NCBI GenBank assembly: GCA_940671915.1
Contig: CALNVZ010003426.1
Coordinates: forward strand, 47,822,168 to 47,886,167
From: Paracentrotus lividus
Taxonomy: Eukaryota; Echinodermata; Echinoidea; Camarodonta; Echinidae
DNA length: 64,000 nt
Direction: 5' to 3'
Shown here in pieces: positions 13,097-24,100 of this stretch. How positions within the stretch are numbered: the stretch's first letter is position 1; the number at the start of each line of letters is the position of its first letter. The notes beneath the pieces were generated by a model, which saw only the letters and a list, made by a program, of their open reading frames with translations, did no database searches and was not told where the DNA came from. A program made the translations under genes and the position numbers.

Positions 13097-13360
13097 ATTA
13101 ACTTTAAGATATAATTTGAAATTATAAGATCCTTCAGTAAATCCTTTGACTATATATTTCATTTTTAGGTATTTTGTATATTATTTCCTTTTTTAATATT
13201 ATTTATTGTTTTCATTATACAAGTCAATATAGGCCTACAAAAAATTATTTATATTAATTATATAATGTGAATATATCCCCCAAAATCGTAGCAAAGAGAT
13301 TGATGCCTCATCCCAATACTAAGTACCAGAATCATTTCCGCCAATTTGGATGTCCCATAT

Positions 13361-15364
13361 GTGATGCGTCACGTCGAAAGGAGAGACTATTCGCAATTTT
13401 TGAAATCCATTTTATTTGATATTATTGATCCCTGATTCATTGCTTTGAATTTTGGATATATACCCGACTGTAAAGAGTAAATAGAAGTGGAGATATTAGC
13501 CTCTGAACGCGAGGAGAATTGTGCTCTTGGAAATCAAAATCAAGAGAAAAACGTCTGCGAAGTGACTTCCTTTGTACCTCCGCGCCAGAAAAATAAAACA
13601 CTCTGTCACCGCTGTACTCACCGAAATGCCCTAGCAACCACTTGTTACAAAGGTAAACGATTGACCAATGAGGAGGCTGCATTCAGGATACAGAGAACAA
13701 TACTCTCCTTCACGCATGATCGAGGCAAGCGCATAACGGCGATGTTCAATCTTCTCAAAAAAAAAGAAGCTGAATTTGGTTAGTTGTTTTATATCTTCGT
13801 CAAAAATGAAAACGTCATGCTCTTTCTAATTGTTTAAGAAAAAGTCCGCTCTTTTAAGAAAAGTGTTTACCATCCTGGCGCTAAATTAGTAGAAACAAAA
13901 CTATTTTAAAACCTTTTTGGGGTTTTATTCCGATGTTTGCGTGCTTCTTTGAATGTCAATCGCGTACTCTTACTCATAATAAAGCGAGTCATTTTGATCT
14001 GAACTCTGTTGGAAATTTTAAACATAATAATGGTCTATAGACTAAATATTCTTGTACAGGGGCTTATGCATTTTGTTTATATTCTTTGAATAGATATATG
14101 ATAGAGATATGCCCAAAAAATGTTTTAATAAATTATTTGCGCCTCACGAATGTATTTAGAATTTCTCTGATCACGTTTTATGAGTGCTGGTTAGCTTAAG
14201 ACAATGAAAATAAAAACGTAAATGATTTGCTCGATCTCGTCTTTTATTGATCAAACTTGTTACCAGTAATAAGAAGATATAATATTTTTTAGAAATGAAT
14301 TATTTTAAGAGTAAATCGTATTTTGTTTCGTCGTGTTATGTAAAACGCTACTTTCTTAAACACATTACTTTGTAAAAAAAAACTGCAGAAATTTGCTAGT
14401 AGCTAGGGTGCTATCTCACTCGCGGAGAACGTCTCGCGACGTCTCAACAACTCGTCTCAAACTTGTTTCTAAGCCGTCTTAAGTTGTTTCAAAGTAGTTC
14501 CAAAAAGTGAGATACCAGCCGCAGTTATAAACTAGATTGATTTGCCACTCCCCCCCCCCCTTAGCTCATTGGTTTCCACATAATGCAATATCAACCAATT
14601 TTAAAACCATATTTTTTTCAATTTTAAATTAGCATCTCTTACGTGTCTTAAGACTTTAACCTAAATACTTGTATCAGAGTATTATGATCACGTCACCTCT
14701 TTTGTGTGCTCTATGTTTCCCTGATGGAACCAAATTTGTTTATAGGGAGGTTTTATTTCCCATCAGGACAACAGATATCGCGGCCCTAAAATAAAATGCT
14801 GAAATTAACATTCATTTGGATCCAGATAGCTAAGTCAAGCAATAAGTAGCTTTTCCCCACATAACCCCCCCCCACCCGATTGTTAGATTTGACATTCGTT
14901 TGCGTGCTCCGCTATCCCGGATGAAACAGCTTTATTCACAGCAGGTTGTGTGGCATCGCACAGCTGAGTGTAGCTAAAGAGAGTTTAGTTCGCTATTCGC
15001 TCACAAAAACGAAAACAAAAAGCCAATAAAAATCACACAACACATGACCGTTGAACGTCAACAATCAAAGCCATGCGTTGCTAAGGGCGGAGCTAAACGG
15101 AGAGGGGAAATGAGCGTGGACGTGCGCTTGTATGTCCGGAAAAAAAAAAATTATGACCGAAAAAACAACTCGCCGAAAAACTGCTTTTTACCACTTTTCC
15201 CGTTATCATTTCACTCATTTTTTTTACAGAGCAAAAGATGAAGCATGGTAGAACCAGAAAATAATAAAAAAATTTCCTCAAAATTTTGAGTTTTTTATTA
15301 GTTTGTCGATTTACTCGGATCTTTGATCTCCGACTTCTCTTCTCATTTCGACAAGACGTATCAC
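13361..15364. mobile_element. TIR element inserted in the MITE, 2004 bp
   Basis: The ends GTGATGCGTCACGTCGAAAG and, inverted, GTGATACGTCTTGTCGAAAT form imperfect repeats of about 28 bp. The flanks are ATAT (13357-13360, 15365-15368), and the copy near 38930 shows the site unoccupied. The superfamily is not recognised. Confidence 0.75.
13487..13783 (+). CDS. Unrecognised small ORF inside the 2-kb TIR element
   Basis: A 98-codon frame containing LCHRCTHRNALATTC and a basic C-terminal half (RITAMFNLLKKKEAEFG). The CxxC arrangement hints at metal binding, but no family is recognised and it may be chance. The opposite strand is also open here, which lowers confidence. Confidence 0.2.
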   Translation: MEILASEREENCALGNQNQEKNVCEVTSFVPPRQKNKTLCHRCTHRNALATTCYKGKRLTNEEAAFRIQRTILSFTHDRGKRITAMFNLLKKKEAEFG

Positions 15365-15785
15365 ATATTACCTGACTATGTTGCTGTGTCAGGCAAGCAT
15401 TCAATGCCACATTGCACCCCTTCACTAAAACAATTGACTGTAACACGCTAGTATGATCAAAATGAAACTATAAGCTTACAAAATATACAAAACAATTGAG
15501 GTTACCCCCTCAAACACTCTTTCACCATAACATTCTGTGAAATATCAAAATTTACATCAGGGTAAAAAAAAATGCCGTATGTTTTACCTACCTCGTTGGT
15601 TTTCAGCAATTTTCTCAGAGAAATTTCGGCATCAGATGCTCTCACGACGATATATTTTCGTATACAGTTCATTTGAACAACATTATGGTGCTCACACCGG
15701 TCACAGGTCACCGGTCGACGGTCACGACATGATTTGCTTCAGGTGGCCCATATTACCTGCTGGCCCATATTACCTGCATGTACCC

Positions 15786-17875
15786 TACTCAACTTAATTT
15801 GCCAAATTAAACAATGTCAAATAATAAACAAAAATTGTTTGTGAATGCATAGAATGAAGTAAGACCTATTTGAAAATAGGGGTTAAGAAACTTTGAAGTA
15901 TGTAACTTTACAGAGTTTTACCATTGTGTTCAATAAAAAAAAACATGTGTTTTTTGTGTAACGTCCGTAACGCTAGCTTCCAACAATCGTGGTTAATTAA
16001 CCAATGAAGCTTAAGCAATTAAATTTTAGAATGTTGAACCTTTATATATGTTTTCTACAAGCGTACACAAAAATAACCTGTAATTCCAACTGCAAATACA
16101 TTTGTTTATCGATTAATTGTGTGAAGTCGCCTCTCAACGTCCGTAACGATGGAATAGCCCATATGTAAGAAAAATAATTTTACATTACAAAAAAGATGAA
16201 ATGCAGTTAGTATGCCACATGGGTTAAAAAGTACAGGAAAAAAATTATTCTCGAGAGAAAGAGTGACTGTTTTTCCTATCCCCCCCCCCCCCAAAAAAAT
16301 AAGGGATACACTAATCTGCAAAAAAATAAAAATAAATAAAAATAAATAAATAGATAAAAATAGGGGGAAAGTAGGACAATGTAAAAAGAATACTGACGTT
16401 TTTTTTTCTTATCTCCCTGAGAGAATAGGAAGAAATAGTCCGAAAAAAGGAAATAGGGGGGAAAAAGGAAAAAAAAGAGTGACATTTTTCCTATGTCCTA
16501 GAGTAAATAGGTGATAATGATTGAAAGTAAACAAACAGAAAACTGAAAACAGGAAATTGGGGGGGAAAAATTGTGACCTTTTCCCCCTATTTCCCAGATA
16601 AAAGAGGAAAAATAGAACAAGATGGAAAATAAATGAAATAGGAAAAAATAATAAAAAATAAATAGGAAAATAGAAAAATTATTGACTATTTTTTCCAATA
16701 TTCTTGATAGGATATGAAAAAGAAAATGAAATAGGAAAAAATGTTGTTATTTTATAAAGGGGAGATATAAGGAAAACAGTAGTCTAAAATTCTAGAAAAT
16801 AGGAAGAAAATCAGTGGAGAAAATATGATTTCGCATCAAACCCCCCTCCCCCCCCCTAAAAAGAAAAAAAAAAAGAACCCGAACAAAGAAACATAAAACA
16901 AAAACGAAGACAACAAAAATACTAGTGGATTAATGTTGGGACGAATTCTTCTCAAACTATACATTGTTGAGGCATGGATTGATATAAGGATATTTTAAAT
17001 CTCTCAGCTGCATCTACATTTTAGTTTGGATTCTATTGTTCTCTTAGGTGTGACTTAATAATCTTCAGATTAATACATTGGAAGATAATTTATTATAAAA
17101 CAAGAACAAGTTTGCAGTCAGATTTTATATTATAAACTGCTTAAAATGTTGTGTTGTTCAACATGTTTTAATATATATATTTCCAACTCTCCTCAAAGGA
17201 AATAAATTTGAATGTGAAATCAAACGTAGTCTGTCTACCCTTATGATAACTTTAGATATATTTGGAGCCTTAAAGTAACCTGAATTTGAAATGAAGCAAA
17301 AAAAAAAAAAAATAATAATAATAAAACAATGCCCTACCTACCATGGAATGACGCTTTTTTTTTATTTATGAGTATGATAGCCTACACAAGCTTATTCGCC
17401 CTCTGATCCATATATTGCACTGGATCGCTAGTGCAATAGCCTACTAGCACTATAGTTACGTGTCAGCGTGATATAGTTAAATCTTCTGAATTTCATGTCA
17501 CCCACCTTCATCCAATCAGGTTTCAAGAATTTATGTATGTGTTGTATAATGATACATAGACATAAGAGAAAATCATGAGTCTAATCAAATCAACCTTTAT
17601 TTCTTATGTAATTGTATGTATTCGATATCATTTGACTGTCGTATTACGTTAAATTTCAAAAACTATGGGCGAGTTTGTTTTTTTCACGTGCGCTCTATCT
17701 AACAAGACAAAAAATAAACCGAATAACACACAGCCCTAAATTTCTGCCACAAATAAAAACAAAATTTAACTCTAAACAAGTACATAAACAAAAGAAGAAA
17801 CAAACAAAATTAAAGCAAAGATGGACGGTGCCATTTTAATTACAACTTTCTTGTATGACACTAATTTCTGAAAAG
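15786..17875. other. Gene-free AT-rich DNA with a low-complexity block
   Basis: Nothing coding was seen up to exon 1. From about 16270 to 16860 a degenerate block repeats aggaaaaatagggggaaa-like text roughly every 110 bp and ends in C-runs. Long open frames on the minus strand there are products of composition. The exon preceding 17876 was sought here and not found. Confidence 0.55.
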
Positions 17876-18139
17876 GTGAGGTGAAGACGTTTCCACGATA
17901 CGACTCAATGCTTGGTCACCGGTTACTGTACATCGGGGGGCCATGTTTCAATCCTGAGGATGCAATCTGGATCCAGTTCGGTCCGGCTGATGACCCAGTT
18001 GCACTCACAAATTGCACATGGATAAGTACACAGCGTGCCTGGTGCGTCGTTCCTACGTTCTACCAGGTTGGTCGCATTGAAACGCGAGTATCTACCGATG
18101 ATGCCATTACGTTCCCATACACAGGGACATTTGATATCG
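17876..18139 (+). CDS. Exon 1: IPT/TIG-like domain of module 1
   Basis: 264 bp, phase 1 in and phase 1 out. The translation contains LLYIGGPCF, then a Cys-bearing strand and a CVVP motif, typical of the E-set (IPT/TIG) domain that precedes AMOP in Mesh. It aligns with exon 12. The acceptor follows ctgaaaag and has a weak pyrimidine tract; the donor is gtaagc. The upstream exon it must join was not found in the window. Confidence 0.78.
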
Positions 18140-21100
18140 GTAAGCATGAATACCTCCAAATGTTCTTTCTTGTTTTTGTTGTTGCTCCTCTCATCGACTA
18201 CATGTAAGTTTCTTCTATTAAAAAAAAAAAAAAATATATTTTCATTTTTAAAGCCTTTTTTTTTTTTAAACACAAGATCGTTTTTAATGATTTTATTCAC
18301 TTTGTTTTTCTTATTCTACCTCTCTACCTTCTCCTTTGATCTTATTTTCTTTTGTCTCATTGTTTTATTTTGTCTTCTTCTTTGTCTTTGTCTACTACAG
18401 CTTCTTCAACTTCTTTCTAAGTTTCATCTCCCTTTCATTTTCCTTTTCTCTCTTTATTCTTCATCTTCTTTATCTTCATCCTTTCCCCTTCAATTTCTTT
18501 ATTGAATGTTCTTGAATAAAGTGTTTTCCTTTGACCATCTTTAATCATAGTTCCCGTTGGTAGTGACGGACCACCTGGTATAAAGAGGATCGATCCACAC
18601 AGGGAATCATGGATGCTCGCTAATCGACCTGTAGCCATAGAGTGGGATCCAGGTCTTATAGACTTCACTCAGATCAGTATCGATATATTAAGTGAGTATT
18701 TATTTTATTTATTTATTTATTCAAATATGTTTAAACAGGATAACAAGATCAGATCCTGGTAATGAAAATCATCAAATATATATACACAGCATTATCTACA
18801 ATAGTATAAAATCAACTCAATAGAAATGAATGTTTAGGAGTGCAATTAGGTATATCAACAAACAATTAATGCATATTACTAAATTATTACAAAATATTTA
18901 CATCATTGTTTATTAGATAGGTAGATCAGCATATATATCAGTCATAAGTTGACGAGAGAAAATTAAATAATCGTCAATGTATTACAAAAAAAATAAATAT
19001 AGGTAAACAATAGATTGAGAAAGGGAAATATCTTTTATAGCAAATATATTCATTTAGTATGGAACTTTAACAGATTAGACCTTGAGGTATAATTGTTTGT
19101 ATTTAGATTTAAACATGTTCAGTGATGTTGCATTCTGAAGGTCAGTGGGTAGTTGGTTCCAGATTTTTGCTCCAGCATATCTAAGTGTTTGCTTATAATT
19201 ATTATGGTTCGGCTGTTCCTAGTGTTAAAATCATGTCGATCAAAGTACATTTCAATTTCGTTACAAAGTCTTAACGGGGCTAGGCCATTTGTACATTAAT
19301 ACATCGGTGTAGCTAGAAAATAATCACGTCTTTGTTCAATATTGGGCCAAGATAATTCTGTCATTAAATTGATTCCACTGGTTTCTTCGTAATTAAAATT
19401 GTTTTTAACGATTCGGGCGGCTCGTTTCTGTGTTCTCAAGAGATTTTCTTTTATACAGTTTCATGTATGTTGTATAAGTAATATGATAAATAATGTTATC
19501 AATAATTGCGTATATTTAAAGCCCTTTCGTTAAAGTACCTTATTCTCTATGCGGCGTCGGATTCAGGATTTTTAAGTAAAGTATAGCCCTGGTCACAAGC
19601 CGACATACGTTTTTTTTTTGGCCGTACGTTTTTTTTTTGGAGGCAACGATCGCTTCGTTTTTCTGAAAACGTAGGGAGAAGTGGCAAGCACAGGGAGCGA
19701 GTGCGAATCGCAAGGACTGCGCAAGGTGTAGTACGTTGCCGGTACACCTTACATGGTAATGGGCGGTTGCGTGCATCGTACGTTGCGCACGTGGTAAGTG
19801 TGTTGTACGTGCTCACAACGTACGAGCTCCGTGTGTTTGCATCGTTATCGTTATTAGGCCGTTCTTACATGTGCACCTCACGTACGTTGTCAGTACGCAC
19901 GCGCATGTTGTAAGTGCGTGCAAGTGCGATGAACGTAACTTTTTGGTCTCGATGTTGGAGTGGACACATATTATTTATTTATTTTTATTTATTTATTTAA
20001 ACTTATTTATTATTATTATATTATATAATATTATACTATATTGTTGTAATCATTAAAATGATAAATTTATATAAACCTACCATCACACGCACTAAGTATT
20101 GCATCATAGCTAAAATACATGTGGTTTTTTTAAATAATTTTACAAGTGTTCTATAATTATTTTGTTTGGTATATTCTAAAATGAAAAATTTGTCTTTTTC
20201 AATGACCTAGCAAAAGACCAACACCTTCTCTATAGAGAAGAAAAAACTGTTTTTCGCCGTTGCTATTGAAGTTGCGCATCAAAATCAGAGATCGTGATTA
20301 TCCAGCAAAACACAATCAAATTGTATTAAACCGTCTTTGCAACACTGAAAACCTAAACGGGTAGACCGACTAGCATAAAAGCTAGTCGTAGTGATGCCCA
20401 GACTGACGAGCTTTAAAGCTAGTCCGTCACGACGGTGCTCATCACGTACATAGGCTTCGGAAGATTTTCAGGATGGGGGGGGGGGGTTAATTTCTCACCA
20501 ACTATTTTGGGATTTTTTTTAATTACCCCCTCCCCCCCCCAAAAAAAAAAACGTTTACTGAGTTTTTGAAAATGCCGAAGTCTTCTTTCAATTTTTTTTT
20601 CCCACTTTAGGAGGATTATTATGAAATTCTAAAAAGAAAAAGCTTTTGGATGTGTTGAAAACTTTTGATATATCAAACTAAAAAACAATGCGTTTTTGTG
20701 CTAGACCATAAAAAAGATGCTTATTTCATCAAACGATGCGAGCGCGAAGCGCGAGCCGATTTTTTTTTCAACCTGAAAACAGTGCATTTTAAGCGTTTTT
20801 TCCCGCTATGTTTATAAAGAAGATAACTATCTCAATAAACAATGCGAGCGCGAAGCGCGAGCTGAAAATTTTTAAGAGTGTCCATTCTAAGCGCTTTTTG
20901 TGCTATGGTTATAAAAGAGATAATATATTTATCTAATTAAATAATGCAAGCGCGAAGCGCGAGCTGAACTTTTTTGATACATGAACCTGAAAGCAGTGCA
21001 TTTTTAGCGTTTTTTCGCTATCCTTATAAAGAAGATATTTATCTCATTTAATAATGAGAGCGCGATGAGCGAGCTGAAATTTTTTAATATATCAACCTGA

Positions 21101-24100
21101 GAACAATACATTTTAAGCGTTCGCTACGTTTATAAAAGAAGATATCATCTTATTAAACAATGTGAGCGCGAAGCGCGAGCTGAAAATTTTTAAGATTGCA
21201 ACCTGAAAAGTGTGCATTCTAAGCGCTTTTTGTGCTATGGTTATAAAGGAGATATCTATCTTGTTAAACAATACCAGCGCGAAGCGCGAGCTGCAAATTT
21301 TGAATATATCAACCTGAAAACAGTGCATTTTATGCTTTTTTTCGCTATGTTTACAAAAAAGATATTTATCTCATTAAATAATGCGAGTGCGAAGCGCGAG
21401 CTGAAATTTTTTGATATAGCAACCTGAAAAGTGTGCATTCTAAGCGCTTCTTGTGCTATGCTTATAAAGAAGATATTTATCTCATTAAACAATGCAAGTG
21501 CGAAGCGCGAGCTGAAATTGTTGATATATCAACCTGAAAAGTGTGCATTCTAAGCGCTAATTGTTTGAGCCCTAACCAATATATTAGGGACCCCTTGTCA
21601 TTATGAAAAACAAAGGTCAAACAGTAAGACATGCGATCCGATCCGGAGAGCGAGCAGCATGAGCTAAATATTTTGTCAAGAGAAATTTGAAATATGAGCA
21701 TTTCAAAACAAATTATGACCAGAAGGTGGATGGTGGGGGGGGGGGGGGGTCAAACATATCAAAAGCCCCTCTTAAACACCGGGGGGGGGGGGCTCAATGG
21801 CTGAAGCTCCAACCTAGATAGTAGTTCTTATGTTCTTATAAAAAAAACATAATATACTTAAAAAAATGATATGTGAGCGCGCAGCGCGAGTTTAAAATTT
21901 TGTCAATAGAGACCTGATATATAAACTTTTTATCTAAAAATATTGCTTGGGACTCCCAATGATATCCTCAGTAAGATTATGTGAGGGGCTTAATGATGTC
22001 TGAGTCCCCTTCACAAATAAAAACAAAAGAATAATGATACAAATCATCTGAGTCAAATAATATTTTATTATAGGGCGATCGCCGATATCTGTACGGCATC
22101 AAAAATATTGGGGGGGGGGGGGCTCAACAATATCTGAGCCCCCTCAATATTTCCATGAAGCCCATGACGTACGTACGAATTTACAAATTTTGCCCACGTT
22201 TTTGAACGTAGACTGCAAATACGACGGGATTGGACCACAGCAACATCATGATCAGTGTAGTCTTATAATACAGGCCCACTTTCATGATTTCCTTTGTACA
22301 AATAAAATTAAAGGATATTTTAGTCAGTAAGTATTAAAAGTTATTTCAAAAGGTATATCTTAAGACTAGCTATTTATAACACACAGTCAACGGGAGTGTT
22401 GGTCAGTTCGATTGCGCTTTTAAAAGTAGAGTGATGAGCGCTTGTTGTGCCCCCGTCTGGATCCGCCACTGATAGCGAAAGGCCTAGTAAAGACACTGTC
22501 ACCTTGGAGGTAGTTTTCCTGCAAGGCATTAATCCATGTGACAATGATGTTTTTGATGTTAGCGTACAGTGATGTACAGATGTGTTGACGAATTGGGACG
22601 AGACAGAGAACATCGCATTCAATGTCGAGAACACGGGGCATTACGAATGGACCCCAAGCGCAAACAGCAAAATCACTATTGAAAATGCTGTAGGTGTCAT
22701 CCGAATCAGTGGACCATACGAGAGTGAGAGGTTGGTGATATCACTTTATCAGCTTGAAAGACCATTTTCTTCCTCTTTGTCCTTTATAATAATGTTATCA
22801 ACAATGTTTCCATGTTTATAATTGTAACCAGGGTATATAATGAACGCGTTGAATTACTTGAATGCTTCAAATGAAGAGTGTGCACTGAGAGTTCCGAATT
22901 GTACTTAGTGTGATATATATTCAGATCACAATGCTTTTAAACAGTCTGGACGTTTTCTGGGATTTTTTTTAAATCCTTAAAATGCGGTGTATGCGGTAAA
23001 TTGTAATTATTATTATTATATAAGTTATTATAACCCAAGATTTGAAATGCTGACACGACATAATGTTCCTTCCATAATTGCTCTTAGTTTTTTTTAGTCT
23101 AGGATGTATGGGTAGGGTTGAAATAGAGTTTGGTGTAGAGTTTGGAGTAAGGGTTATATATAGTGCTGAGTTCAGGAGTCGGGACTAAGTAAGTCATTTG
23201 ATTGATATGATTTAGCAGAGATATAATTATGTCTCCGATCCGGAGGAAATGAGTTTAATCATGTAAGGGCCTTGGTTTCCTTACATGTAGCTCTGCTTTA
23301 TAAAAAAAATACATTCTTTATTACCAAATATATCCCATGCAGAGTATATAGATCATGAGATTGGGTAGGTCCTTTTTTCGGGACCACTTATAACCTCAAG
23401 AAAGAATGCTTGGTGCGCCATGAAACCTTCACCTGCTAATCGTTCTACCACCAGTGAAACCTTCAAAGATTATTATATAGATCATTTTTCTTCCCCATTT
23501 CCACCATTATTTAAAAAAAAAAACTTATTGATGGTTTACAACTTTCTTTAGTATAATTAAATTTCTTACTCCTTTTATTTTCTTCTTTCAGAGATCAGGT
23601 TGCTATATTGAGTGATGTTCATTGGCTAGGTTACATGATGAATGATGAATTTCAAAGTGATCCAGCCATTTACTCGAATCAGCAATGTGAACTTTGGAAC
23701 GAAAGAATGCTGGACGAACCAACTTGGGATTTTGACAAAGTAAGTCAAATGAACAAGTTAGAAATGGTGCCAGCTTTTTAGAGGTTGCTGATTACTTCAA
23801 TGTTAAAGGCCCCCGTCCATGTGCATTGACACGTATATTGCAGGATGTTTTGAGAATGATGTTGACCATGAACTTTCTCTTCAAATTTCAACACATGCCA
23901 AACTTGAAGTTTGTCATTGGCCGGTATTCTCGAAGGGTGACTAAAGTACGTTTTTAGTCAACCTTCGAGAATACCGGCCTTAATACCGACCTTTATCTTT
24001 AAAACTTTTTAGGATTTGAAACCATGCCCGTTGGACATTAGCCAGGCCATGGCAGACCGTGCTCACTTCCGACCCCTGGATATGTGCGATATGTCGATGG

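Larger units (their letters stand above)
12125..15785. mobile_element. GGGTACATGCAGG MITE interrupted by two insertions
   Basis: The termini gggtacatgcaggtaatatg and cccatattacctgcatgtaccc are inverted, and TA flanks both (12123-12124, 15786-15787). Removing the insertions at 12426-13096 and 13361-15364 with their target duplications leaves about 980 bp. That matches the intact copy at 38366-39351 (986 bp) in order and sequence. Confidence 0.85.

Noticed and set aside
16106..16698. Three minus-strand frames rich in Phe and Tyr
   Set aside because: They fall in the A/G-rich low-complexity block and show no domain.
1..17875. Upstream exons of the host gene (signal peptide, NIDO domain)
   Set aside because: No frame in this interval resembles NIDO or an earlier module. 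The missing exon probably lies outside the window.
18035..18505. 156-codon frame overlapping exon 1
   Set aside because: It uses another frame of exon 1 and then runs through the T/C-rich intron 1.
22480..22565. Open stretch [15 protein letters not shown] as part of exon 3
   Set aside because: It ends in a stop before exon 3. The exon 2 to exon 3 join at 22580 already aligns fully with exon 13.
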